Assembly (NCBI RefSeq): GCF_902832885.1
Contig: NZ_CADFDK010000002.1
Coordinates: forward strand, 1 to 64,000
Direction of reading: 5' to 3'
Source of the DNA: Burkholderia seminalis DSM 23518
Lineage (GTDB): Bacteria > Pseudomonadota > Gammaproteobacteria > Burkholderiales > Burkholderiaceae
Length of the DNA: 64,000 bases
In this document: positions 9,279 to 17,225 of the stretch, piece after piece
Layout of the letters: each line of letters starts with the position of its first letter
Position numbering within the stretch: position 1 is the stretch's first letter
Translations under genes and position numbers: made by a program
Notes under the pieces: generated by a model
The model's input: only the letters and a program-made list of their open reading frames with translations
Told to the model about the DNA's origin: nothing
Databases searched by the model: none

Positions 9279-10148
9279 TTAATTTTCCTGATCGTCTAGG
9301 ATTTTTTCGATTTCACTGCAAAGAAAAATTACGAGAGGACGTTGTTCAAAGCTGACTGGATTCACTTTTGCAATTAAGGCAAGTTCGGTCCCCGGTAAAT
9401 CGGGCAGCTTATCGGAGGACGACAGGATTCGATGGGAGGGCAAGACGGCAGATCTTGGCAATACGCCAACGGCCAAGCCGGCAGATACCGCGGCTTGAAT
9501 TCCGGTCAAGCTGGGACTTTCGAAACCAACTCTCCATCGTATTCCTGCTTTTTTGAGAGCATATACCGCTCGTGCCCTGTAGATGCATCCTCGAGGAAAG
9601 ACTGCCAATGGCAACACGTCGTACGGCGTGACAGTCTGCCGGTTTGTCACCCAGACGACGGACTCTGGCCAAGACGCCACACACGCCCCCGTTCCGGGTT
9701 CCCGTTTTACCAAGGCGAGTTGAAGCTGATCAGCAGCAAGCTTCGCATGCAGATCAATACTCATGCCGCTTGCTATTTCAAGTCGAATGGACGGGTTTAT
9801 ACAGGCGAATCCGGAAAGAACTTGCGTAATCCGGTCGACCCGAAAATCTTCGGGTATTCCAATTCGAATTTGAATCAAATCCCGGTTGGCTGCAAGAGCA
9901 TTTTTTGCTTCCTGGGCAAGTTCAATAAGACGACGCGCGTAGGTCGCCAATATTTCACCCTGTTCCGTGACGACAACATTGTTACCACTTCTATCACGGA
10001 CGAGCAACGTGTGTCCAAGTGATCTCTCGAGCCTCGATATTTGTTGACTTACTGTGGATTGCGTCTTGTGGATTCTCTCCGCGGTTCTCGTAAAGTTCCG
10101 CTCTTCGACGACGCACAGCAGGGTGTTCAATAGATCGAGGTCAATCAT
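9279..10148 (-). CDS. LysR-family transcriptional regulator, paralogue of the one at 2943
   Basis: A 289-residue LysR-type regulator. The winged helix is at residues 1-60 (FTRTAERIHKTQSTVSQQISRLE), and the effector domain carries the same landmarks as its paralogue 7 kb to the left (IGIPEDF, GMSIDLHAKLAA, ALVKREPG, FPRGCIYRARA, GVLPRSAVLP). Codon use is less GC-biased than in neighbours on the far left. It faces an AT-rich region of 567 bp, beyond which lie a lipoprotein and a putative secreted toxin-like protein. Control of those genes is possible but unproven. Confidence 0.9.
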   Translation of the reverse strand: MIDLDLLNTLLCVVEERNFTRTAERIHKTQSTVSQQISRLERSLGHTLLVRDRSGNNVVVTEQGEILATYARRLIELAQEAKNALAANRDLIQIRIGIPEDFRVDRITQVLSGFACINPSIRLEIASGMSIDLHAKLAADQLQLALVKREPGTGACVASWPESVVWVTNRQTVTPYDVLPLAVFPRGCIYRARAVYALKKAGIRWRVGFESPSLTGIQAAVSAGLAVGVLPRSAVLPSHRILSSSDKLPDLPGTELALIAKVNPVSFEQRPLVIFLCSEIEKILDDQEN

Positions 10149-10715
10149 TATCGGGATGTGCTGAATCTCGGAATTAGAAACAGTAATTCATTTCCTTGAC
10201 GATTGTCATTCGGTGGCGCGGAACAATATTTTTGCTCGACGGATCAAGATTTCCGTCTTGCTTGGAGCGCCATCCATGGAATTGTCGCGAATCGCATGTG
10301 GTGGCTGGGAGTAAGGCGGTTTTGCATTTGATGAATAAAATGGGGGTTTTGATCTTCACATATTCAAATAGTCGATCGTGATTGTATGTGGAATGGCTGA
10401 GCTGGTGTGCATGAGGGGCATATTATTATAATTAATAACACTTATCGAGATATTTAATTTCCTCGTAAAAATGAGGCGGGTTAGGCTGCGGGTTGTAAAT
10501 TGGAGTCAAGAATGAGGTGTGGTCGTGTGGGGTGGCGTCACGGCCCGGTGGTGCTTCCGAGGTAATTATCCGAATCGGACCCGCTGCGCGGTATTCGATG
10601 CGGCTTTTTGCAAATATCGATTCACTGTAATGATGCGGTGTGCTGATGTATTGGTTGTTTTGTTGTGGGTGGTTATTTGAAACTTAGAAACTTTCAATGA
10701 ATTTGGGGGTGTCGG
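10149..10715. other. AT-rich intergenic region with promoter-like sequence
   Basis: This stretch is strikingly AT-rich for the window. It contains TATTATTATAATTAATAAC at about 10421-10439, which includes a perfect TATAAT. No open frame looks real. It probably holds the promoters of the LysR gene on the left and the lipoprotein on the right, and marks foreign DNA. Confidence 0.45.
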
Positions 10716-11342
10716 ATGAGGTGGCGCATTGCGTTGTTCATGGGAATTTCGTCGCTTGCGGTCAGTGCGTGTGGAGGGGATGACGGAGCTGTAGGTTCTC
10801 CTGCCAGTGTGCTGACGCAGCAGTCTGCATCCGGGCAGCAGTTCGAATCGAACTCCCTTTCGACCGCCGGGAAAAATTCCGTCGCGATCGATAAGGACTA
10901 TTCCGTAAGAAAATCTGCATGGGTCAACTTGTCGAGTGGATCCATGGGGATTGCAATGCAAGAACTTGGCCGTTCTGCAACAATCCAGTCCAGCGATTCG
11001 GTGAATCCCGCAATTCAGAATCAATTTGACGGGGTGATTGTGAACGCAGATGAAGATTTCGGTCGCTATAAAGAGAAAGTATCCAGTGCGCTGAACGAAG
11101 GCTATCTGATAATCATCGATTCATCGGGGAGTGCCGATAGTCAACAGCGCGTTCTCGATCTCAGTATCGAACTGGCCCATGTCGGGCGCAAAGCAGCGGT
11201 TGCGTTGCTGTATAAGGGGGCGCCGGATGAGGGGGTAGGCGTACTCGCATTTGATGCCGCAGAGCGAGATGAGTTGGCCACGCTCTTGCCCAAACTCGGG
11301 CGACGTGGAAGCGATTCGTTGATTAAACAAAAAACGCAATGA
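10716..11342 (+). CDS. Putative lipoprotein of unknown function
   Basis: A 208-residue protein with a lipoprotein signal: MRWRIALFMGISSLAVSACGG, lipobox LAVSAC with Cys 19 as the lipidation site and Gly-Gly-Asp-Asp after it. The mature part begins with a Ser/Gln-rich linker, followed by a mixed alpha/beta segment (FDGVIVNADEDFGRYKEKV, GYLIIIDSSG) that could be a small nucleotide-binding-like or flavodoxin-like fold. I do not recognise the family. It ends 16 bp before the next gene and is surely co-transcribed with it, so the two may work together. Codon use is AT-shifted. Confidence 0.72.
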   Translation: MRWRIALFMGISSLAVSACGGDDGAVGSPASVLTQQSASGQQFESNSLSTAGKNSVAIDKDYSVRKSAWVNLSSGSMGIAMQELGRSATIQSSDSVNPAIQNQFDGVIVNADEDFGRYKEKVSSALNEGYLIIIDSSGSADSQQRVLDLSIELAHVGRKAAVALLYKGAPDEGVGVLAFDAAERDELATLLPKLGRRGSDSLIKQKTQ

Positions 11343-11358
11343 TTGCGGGGTGAATCGA

Positions 11359-12081
11359 ATGAAAATTGAATCCTCTCGATATGCCGTTCTGGCAACATTG
11401 CTCGCGGCTTGCCTGGGCTTGCTTTCCCAAAATAGTCACGCTCTCGCTACCGGAACAACGAAGTGGGTGACGGACCCAACGATTTCCGCTGATCGAAATA
11501 ATTCGTATATTTCGTACTATTCCAATCAAGGTGCCCAAGGAACGTATTGGGTGTGGAGGGTCCAAAAATATTATCCCGAATTTACGCTCAGTTGCAGTAC
11601 GCCGTCGAATAGTGGATGCACAGCGAACAAGACAGAAGGCCGTAGCACGTCGATCACAAGGCAGTGGACGATCGGTATCGATTTATCCCCGACCTTCAAA
11701 AGCCAAGGCGGCGGCCTAAGTGCCTCCTATAGTCAGGCCGTGACGCAAGAGCAGAGTTTCACCATTGGGCAAACAATCTATGTGCCATCCGGATCTACGG
11801 CGTATGCGATGATAATCGCGCTCGATAAGTACATTCCGGCGGCGGATTATAGAGGTGTTTGGAGGGCGACGGGAAAAAGGCAGAATCCGACGTGTACCCA
11901 GTGGGGTTGTGGACCTTATCGTTACGAAATGCGATGGGATAACGACTATACATTCTCAACATGGAAGGGCCATATGGTGACGTATCACCGTGCTTTCATG
12001 TGTGCGACAAGAGATACCGTCGCGCCCCGAGTCGGGGACGGCCCGCCGAAGGGTTGCTCGTTGCCACCGATACCGTATTGA
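11359..12081 (+). CDS. Secreted protein, possible aerolysin/ETX-MTX2-like beta-pore-forming toxin
   Basis: A 240-residue protein with a signal peptide ending near SHA at residue 28. Start chosen at 11359 because GGGGTG lies six bases upstream. The mature part is rich in Ser, Thr, Tyr and Trp. Residues 95-130 form two Ser/Thr-rich strands with alternating polarity around a Gly-rich turn (KSQGGGLSAS), followed by QSFTIGQTIYVPSGST and a long strand. A hydrophilic hairpin followed by a VP-SG-S turn resembles the insertion region of aerolysin/ETX-MTX2 proteins. Paired cysteines (80/87, 179/184, 215/233) suggest disulfides. The toxin reading is inference; a lectin-like or structural secreted protein is the alternative. 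Confidence 0.6.
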   Translation: MKIESSRYAVLATLLAACLGLLSQNSHALATGTTKWVTDPTISADRNNSYISYYSNQGAQGTYWVWRVQKYYPEFTLSCSTPSNSGCTANKTEGRSTSITRQWTIGIDLSPTFKSQGGGLSASYSQAVTQEQSFTIGQTIYVPSGSTAYAMIIALDKYIPAADYRGVWRATGKRQNPTCTQWGCGPYRYEMRWDNDYTFSTWKGHMVTYHRAFMCATRDTVAPRVGDGPPKGCSLPPIPY

Positions 12082-12144
12082 CTTGGACGAAGGCCCTGGC
12101 AGGCTCCGCCCCTTTTTCGTCGAGGGGCGATCGGCCATGCGGGG

Positions 12145-12222
12145 CCAGATTGTTCGCGCAGAACGGCGAACCAGAAGTTGAAGTGACTAGCGGTGATCGA
12201 CGAGTACGCGCGTGAATGCCCG
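12145..12222 (+). pseudogene. Remnant of an IS3-type transposase (orfB core fragment)
   Basis: In one frame, a TGA interrupts a stretch reading NQKLK-stop-LAVIDEYAREC (12169-12219). This resembles the block around a catalytic Asp of IS3-family integrase-type transposases, in which an L-x-V-x-DEYTRE-type motif follows a DFV-D-RT segment. The match ends abruptly after the Cys codon. It is a short, decayed fragment; chance similarity cannot be excluded. Confidence 0.35.
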
Positions 12223-13246
12223 CCGATGACAAGGGCGTCAAACACGGATCACTCTCACCGTTCCAAAACGTCCGCACGGGGCTCGTGTGCCTCGCCTTGC
12301 CGAAGGATGCCAATCGGACGGACGAGTTCCTGACACGCGACGATCCTGCGCTGCGCGCAGTGGTATATGCGTCGCGTTCGATGAGTACGGACCAGATCGC
12401 CGCAGCCACCGAGCGCGATGGCGCCATGGGGCTCGACGAGATGGTACGCATACCTAGTTGTGGCGGGGGCAAGAGCATCGAGCCGAGTTGCGTGCAGCCT
12501 CCTAGGCGGTGATCAACACCGATCAGCACACCGATCTGCTGCCCACAACCTCTTCACAAGGGGGCGGACGGATGGATCTCGAACATCTATCGTGGTTCAG
12601 CAACGTGGTACCCACTGACCTCGATGATCTGGACTTGCTGGCCACTCGGGCAGACGTGCATCGCGTGCTCGAAACATAGGCGGATTCGAACACCGGTCTT
12701 GGACTCCAAGAGGTCGGCGCAGCCATCCAGGCGTTGAACAAGCGCCTGGGCTGGGTAGGGTGATTCTCGTTGGGCGCGCTGCTTGCCACCGTCGGCTACC
12801 GGTTGTAATGGGGCACATCCTCAAAGCAAGCGACGGGGACTTGCGGCCTCGTTGTCGTTTGCAGTCTCCGGATGCCGCGCTCGATCTCCCGGACCTGCTC
12901 GCGTTGTGCCGTCGCTCCTGTTTGCGTTCCCACGCCACGGTGATCACGGGCCCCGTAAGGCATCGGTGATCACCCGGGACGGGAAGTGAAATAAATAGGG
13001 CCACGACAATGAGCCGTGAGACTTGCCCGGACTAACGAGCCGTGCGAACTGCATGGGACGAGGAAATATCGCGTCCATCGTATAGCCACGAACGATCGAG
13101 ATGCACGCCGAGTTCCGTCGAATTCTCATCGGATTCAGCCAAGATCCTATTCAAGGACCGAGTGTGGCCACCGCCGATAGGAGTCACACCGGCGCGCTCG
13201 CCGCTTTCTGCACGAGATGTACCGAGGCAGCCGGACAACCGTCCAA
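12223..13246. other. Decayed non-coding region, mobile-element debris
   Basis: About 1 kb with no convincing intact gene on either strand. Frames are short, with Arg/Ser-rich translations typical of shadows. Together with the transposase fragment on its left and the Tn3-like repeats on its right, it reads as the decayed interior of one or more mobile elements. Confidence 0.45.
12572..12762 (+). pseudogene. Possible small gene broken by an in-frame TAG
   Basis: An ATG with AAGGGGGCGG upstream opens a 35-codon frame (MDLEHLSWFSNVVPTDLDDL at its start) that ends in TAG at 12677. The same frame continues with protein-like sequence (LGLQEVGAAIQALNKRLGWVG) to a TGA at 12761. It could be the end of a larger lost gene. 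Family not recognised. Confidence 0.3.
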
Positions 13247-13372
13247 AGACAGCTTTTCTGAGAATTTTCGTGCCCAAGGACACTTTTTCTGAGACGAGCA
13301 GCGTGCACTCGTCTCAGAAAAGATGTCCAAGTCCTTGATTTTTCAAGAGGGGCAAAGACATCTTTTCTGAGA
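13247..13372. repeat. Cluster of four Tn3-like terminal inverted-repeat copies
   Basis: The core TTTTCTGAGA occurs at 13247-13263, 13278-13298 and 13356-13372, and once inverted at 13308-13328. Copies 13278-13298 and 13308-13328 form a 21-bp palindrome with two mismatches and a 9-base centre. Read outward as CTCGTCTCAGAAAA, the element agrees with the outer part of Tn3-family terminal repeats (which typically begin GGGG, then CTCAGAAAA). The copy at 13356-13372 even has GGGCTCTCAGAAAA when read leftward. I take these as ends of nested or decayed Tn3-type elements. Confidence 0.5.
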
Positions 13373-13562
13373 GCCCACAGCGTGTTTGTAAAACCAGGAG
13401 ATTCCGGTGCATCCCCCGATGTCGTTTTTATGGCCAGCATCTACTCCGACTACGCGGCTTCGTCAGGCCCCGGCCAGCGTGGACAGAGCCTTCTCCGATA
13501 TTTCACCCAGAAAAATGATAGTTTCATATCCATAGATCATCTTTCATTGGGTGGAAGATTAA

Positions 13563-14474
13563 GTGGACAAACTGGAAGCAATGTCGATCGTGCTGCTCAC
13601 GATCGAAAAAGGTAGCCTCACTGCGGCCGCGAAAGCCTTGAATATGCCGCTGCCGACCGTGAGCCGGAAGGTCACGGAACTCGAAGCGTATCTCGGCACG
13701 AAATTGCTGCATCGTTCAACGCGCAAGCTGACCTTGACCGATGCCGGCCAAGCATACGTCGCGTCTGCCAGACGCATCATGGAAGACATCGAGGAAACCG
13801 AACGCGCCGCGGCTGGCGAGTACGCCACTCCACGGGGAGAGCTGGTGCTCACCGCGCCGGTGCTGTTCGGCCATGTGTACATCTTGCCCATCGTCACGGA
13901 CTTCCTGGCTGCCTATCCCGAGATCAACGTCCGGTTGGTTCTCTCGGATCGGAACCTTCATCTCTACGATGACCACGTTGACATGGCAGTGCGCATCGGC
14001 ACCCTGCCGGACAGCAACATGATTGCAACGCGTGTCGGCGCCATGGATACACTCGTGTGCGCTTCGCCGGCCCTGCTGGCTGCGCACGGCAAACCAAAAC
14101 ACCCGAGCGACCTGGAAAAGCTTCCGTGCGTTGTCTTCGCCGGCCCTTCCACCGCAACATGGTGGTTTCGGGATCCGTCGACCCAACGTGATTTCAACGT
14201 CAACATCACTCCGCGCCTGTCCGTGACCACGGCTGAGGCAGCGGTACAGGCGGCGCTCCGTCACACCGGTTTGACGAGGGTGTACCGCTACCACTGCGAT
14301 GCCGCGCTCCGCACCGGGGAGCTTGTCCACGTCCTTCCGAAGTTCGATGTCGAGTCGATTCCTGTCAGTCTCGTCCATGGAGAGCGCGGGCTGTTGCCGC
14401 TCAAGATGAGAGTCTTCCTCGACTTCGCAACCGACCGGTTGCGCTCGGCGATGTCGGAGCTGGGTAAGGCCTGA
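13563..14474 (+). CDS. LysR-family transcriptional regulator
   Basis: A 303-residue LysR-type regulator. The HTH is at residues 3-60 (SLTAAAKALNMPLPTVSRKVTELE), and the effector domain is of the PecT/CrgA type (GELVLTAPVLFGHVYILPIV). The GTG start is supported by GGAAG six bases upstream and by the position of the winged helix. It is 157 bp upstream of the CMD-type gene at 14632 on the same strand and may control it. It directly follows the decayed Tn3-like region. Confidence 0.9.
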   Translation: MDKLEAMSIVLLTIEKGSLTAAAKALNMPLPTVSRKVTELEAYLGTKLLHRSTRKLTLTDAGQAYVASARRIMEDIEETERAAAGEYATPRGELVLTAPVLFGHVYILPIVTDFLAAYPEINVRLVLSDRNLHLYDDHVDMAVRIGTLPDSNMIATRVGAMDTLVCASPALLAAHGKPKHPSDLEKLPCVVFAGPSTATWWFRDPSTQRDFNVNITPRLSVTTAEAAVQAALRHTGLTRVYRYHCDAALRTGELVHVLPKFDVESIPVSLVHGERGLLPLKMRVFLDFATDRLRSAMSELGKA

Positions 14475-14631
14475 CGAGCGTTCGCTCCAAGGAGTGCGCT
14501 CTTTCCAATTCCTCAATACTTTCACTGGATGGAATGTCGGTTCTCGAAAATAGCCAATTATTGTTTTGGATGGAAGTCACTACTATCTCTCCTACCGAAG
14601 CCACGGTGGCTCGGATTAACGGAGAAATCTC

Positions 14632-15189
14632 ATGGCCCGCCTTGTAATCCCCTCGAAAGAAGCCGCTCCCGCCAAAGCGCAACCGATCCTCGCGAACTAC
14701 GAGAAAGTTCTCGGTGTGATCCCGAACTTCTTCGCCCTGATCTCGCAATCTCCCGACGCACTGAAGGCGATCGCCGACATGCACGGCGCGCTCGGCAAGA
14801 GCCTCGGTCACAAGACCCGGGAGCGCATCCACGTGATGACCGCCGAAGTGAACGGCTGCAGCTACTGCCTGTCGGCCCACACCTACCTCGGCGCCAAGCT
14901 GCAGGGGCTGACGCCGGAAGACATGGAGCTCAATCGCGACGGCCATTCGACCGATCCGAAGGCCGACGCCGCGCTGCAGTTCGCCTACAAGATCGCCATG
15001 TCGCGCGGTCACATCGAAGACGCGGATGTCGAAGCCGTACGTGCCGCGGGTTACACCGACGAGCAGATCGTCGACATCGTCGCCGAGACCGCGTTCAGCT
15101 TCATCACCAACCTCTTCAACAACACGTTCAAGACCGACATTGACGCGACGTTCCCGCCGCTTCGGACGCGGGCCCGTCAGGCCGCCTGA
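14632..15189 (+). CDS. Carboxymuconolactone decarboxylase (AhpD-like) peroxidase-related protein
   Basis: A 185-residue CMD-family protein of the peroxidase-related branch. The redox motif is Cys76-Ser-Tyr-Cys79 with His83 in NGCSYCLSAHTYLG, the arrangement used by AhpD for alkylhydroperoxidase activity. A second conserved segment, DADVEAVRAAGYTDEQIVDIV, lies near residue 130. Full length for the branch. Its C-terminal part is duplicated as a remnant about 150 bp downstream, and another CMD domain is fused to the hydrolase at 17226. Confidence 0.9.
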   Translation: MARLVIPSKEAAPAKAQPILANYEKVLGVIPNFFALISQSPDALKAIADMHGALGKSLGHKTRERIHVMTAEVNGCSYCLSAHTYLGAKLQGLTPEDMELNRDGHSTDPKADAALQFAYKIAMSRGHIEDADVEAVRAAGYTDEQIVDIVAETAFSFITNLFNNTFKTDIDATFPPLRTRARQAA

Positions 15190-15319
15190 AATCCGGGGGC
15201 CGGGCGCCCTATGAAGCGTCCGGCTGCCTGGCCTCGATGGCTGGCTGCTCCGTTCTGGCCACGCGCAATTCCCTATGCGCGCGTGGTTGGTCGGAACGCT
15301 TCTATTGATGCAATCCGCT

Positions 15320-15541
15320 GGATGGTCGCGCCTGGTAGCGAAGCAGCTTGGTCATCTCGGCGATGCCGACATCGCTGCAGTGAGGCATGCGGGCTACGAC
15401 GACGCACCGAGCGTCGAAATCGTTGCACTCGCCGCCGTGAATGTCTTCACCCACGACCTCGACGAAGTGGCTAAAACCCACATCGACTTCCCCGTTGTGG
15501 CCGATCTGGCAGATCGACTGCATGCAGCAGAGACCCGATGA
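15320..15541 (+). pseudogene. Remnant of a second CMD/AhpD-like gene (C-terminal part)
   Basis: An 88-codon frame from 15275 contains, from about residue 17 on, a clear relative of the C-terminal third of the protein at 14632: DADIAAVRHAGYDDAPSVEIV against DADVEAVRAAGYTDEQIVDIV, then NVFTHDLDEVAKTHIDFPVV against NLFNNTFKTDIDATFPPL. The N-terminal part with the CxxC motif is absent, so this is best read as a truncated paralogue rather than a working gene. It ends directly before the hypothetical gene at 15545. Confidence 0.6.
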
Positions 15542-15544
15542 ATC

Positions 15545-16339
15545 ATGGACCATCCGCGCTTCGTTGATCCGCGTATAGCGAACGGACGAGCAAGAGTCAT
15601 TTCAGATGCGACGTCTCAGTTCGCGTTTTCCAGGGTATTTGATGGCGCGATAAAGCGGGTATCAAAGCAGTGGCGACCCGGGATGAGCGGCAGGAAGGCA
15701 TTCCGCTACATGGAACGTGTGCTGAAGCCGGAACTCGACAAGCACCTGATCACGTTTCCGCTGATACGCCTCGGCGAAATGACCATGTACTGCGGATTGT
15801 TCGAGCAACGTGGCGCCACTGGCGGGCTGGATTTCTTCTTCTTCGTCTGTTCGTCGGCTGTGCGGCCGGAAGACGGTCTCATGTACCGGATCGAGGTTAG
15901 CCAGCATGCAATGCAACGGATCATTCAGCGGACGGGCCGAACCGGCGAGGACGAGATCCGCACACGCCTCTATACCGCCATGGCAAATATCTATTGGTTG
16001 CAGCCGTGGATCTACCGGGACAAATGGTTGCAGTTGGGGCTCGCGTGCGAAGAAGGCGTATTTGTTGGCGAAGTGCGAGACGACTGCTACAGCATCAAGA
16101 CGTTCATCCCGGCGATCGACAACGGCAGACCGTCGCGATGGCGCGATTTGCATGCCGACCTGTGGCCCCGGATCCAGCGACGCGTTCCCCGCGACAAGAC
16201 GTACGAAGCGGATCAACGCTCGATTGGCGACTGGTACTTCTTCGCGGACGGGCTGACACGGCGTCATCCCTTTCTGCTGAGGCCTTATGTACCGGGACAC
16301 GATTATCTCGACGCGGCATGGGCGAGTCGTCCGGTTTGA
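15545..16339 (+). CDS. Hypothetical protein, 264 residues
   Basis: The frame is long, uninterrupted and has normal codon use for the region. The protein is soluble, without signal peptide or membrane segment, and rich in Arg, Trp, Tyr and Phe (LDFFFFVCSSAVRPEDG, WLQPWIYRDKWLQLGLACEEG, SIGDWYFFADGLTRRHPFLLRP). A central conserved-looking block is YRIEVSQHAMQRIIQRTG. I do not recognise a family. It sits between a CMD remnant and a TetR gene. Confidence 0.68.
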   Translation: MDHPRFVDPRIANGRARVISDATSQFAFSRVFDGAIKRVSKQWRPGMSGRKAFRYMERVLKPELDKHLITFPLIRLGEMTMYCGLFEQRGATGGLDFFFFVCSSAVRPEDGLMYRIEVSQHAMQRIIQRTGRTGEDEIRTRLYTAMANIYWLQPWIYRDKWLQLGLACEEGVFVGEVRDDCYSIKTFIPAIDNGRPSRWRDLHADLWPRIQRRVPRDKTYEADQRSIGDWYFFADGLTRRHPFLLRPYVPGHDYLDAAWASRPV

Positions 16340-16477
16340 TTCTGGAAATATCTGAAAGGTAAGCCGGAGCGTCACATGCCGCGCATGGAAAAAGGCCGTT
16401 CAATGCGTGCGATTCGCCCGCCGATGCCCTATGTCGCCCCGGAATCACCAGACGCCATCGGAAGCCGGCGACGAGAC

Positions 16478-17056
16478 CTACTCCGGAGCGTGTTCCCTGC
16501 CTTCCTTCGAAAGTTCGAGCAACGCGGCCATGGCCCGCTTGTACGGCCCGAGATCGCCGTTTGCCGCCTGCAGGATGAGTGCCCCTTGCAGGCGAGCGAC
16601 CCAGTCCTCCGCGAAATGCCGCGCCCGCGCCGGCGACATGCCACTTTCACGCGCCAGGGCTTCGATGGCGTCGATCCAGTGCGAAAACGCCAGCAACAAA
16701 CCCTGTTTCGCAACCGAGCCGATGTTGGCCGTGGCGAGTTGACCGAGCACGCAGGGGGCGCGCCCACCGACGTACATCTGGTCCAGCGTGGCCACGATTT
16801 TGCGAATGCGGGCTTTCAGCGTGCCGGACGAGTGCGCCGCGTTCAGGATTTCGCTGTCGATTACCGCTGTCGCGCGCTCCAACACGGCCTCGGCCATCTG
16901 CTCCTTTCCCTCGGGGAAGTGGTGATAGAGGCTCGACTTGCCGAGACCGGTTGCGCGCGACAGATCGGCGATCGACGCCCCGTCGAAGCCGCGATCCCGG
17001 AACACCGTGAACAGCCGGTCAATGATTTCGTCTTTCGATGCCTGAGCGGTGGCCAT
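16478..17056 (-). CDS. TetR/AcrR-family transcriptional regulator
   Basis: A 192-residue TetR repressor. The HTH is at about residues 8-50 (IIDRLFTVFRDRGFDGASIADLSRATGLGKSSLYHHF), followed by an all-helical ligand domain of the kind seen in YxaF/LmrA-type members (CVLGQLATANIG). The start is placed at the MATAQASKDE methionine, not 14 codons upstream, because the upstream extension runs into the operator at 17079. The divergent hydrolase-CMD gene and two matching palindromes between the genes indicate autoregulation and repression of that neighbour. Confidence 0.92.
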   Translation of the reverse strand: MATAQASKDEIIDRLFTVFRDRGFDGASIADLSRATGLGKSSLYHHFPEGKEQMAEAVLERATAVIDSEILNAAHSSGTLKARIRKIVATLDQMYVGGRAPCVLGQLATANIGSVAKQGLLLAFSHWIDAIEALARESGMSPARARHFAEDWVARLQGALILQAANGDLGPYKRAMAALLELSKEGREHAPE

Positions 17057-17078
17057 AGATCTTTTCGCTTCCCAAAAA

Positions 17079-17096
17079 GTACTGATCGTTCGGTAC
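17079..17096. promoter_or_regulatory. TetR operator 1
   Basis: GTACTGATCGTTCGGTAC is a near-palindrome that shares ATCGTTCGGTAC with the second site at 17161-17180. It lies 23 bp upstream of the TetR start codon, a position suited to autorepression. Confidence 0.75.
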
Positions 17097-17160
17097 AAGC
17101 GGAAGGGTAAGTTGCCTTGCTCGTTAAATCAACCTTGACGCCCATCATTTCCAGATGTAC

Positions 17161-17180
17161 TGTACCGATCGTTCGGTACA
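17161..17180. promoter_or_regulatory. TetR operator 2
   Basis: TGTACCGATCGTTCGGTACA has perfect 8-base arms around TCGT. It lies 46 bp upstream of the hydrolase-CMD gene and repeats the motif of the site at 17079-17096. Two sites 65 bp apart would let one TetR dimer type shut both divergent promoters. Confidence 0.8.
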
Positions 17181-17225
17181 GAAAACTCAGGCCGACGCCT
17201 CATTCCGTGATCCAGGAGATTTTCG

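Noticed and set aside
15275-15541. Intact small CMD-family gene of 88 codons
   Set aside because: The CxxC-bearing half of the domain is missing and the first 16 residues do not fit the family, so it is called a remnant.
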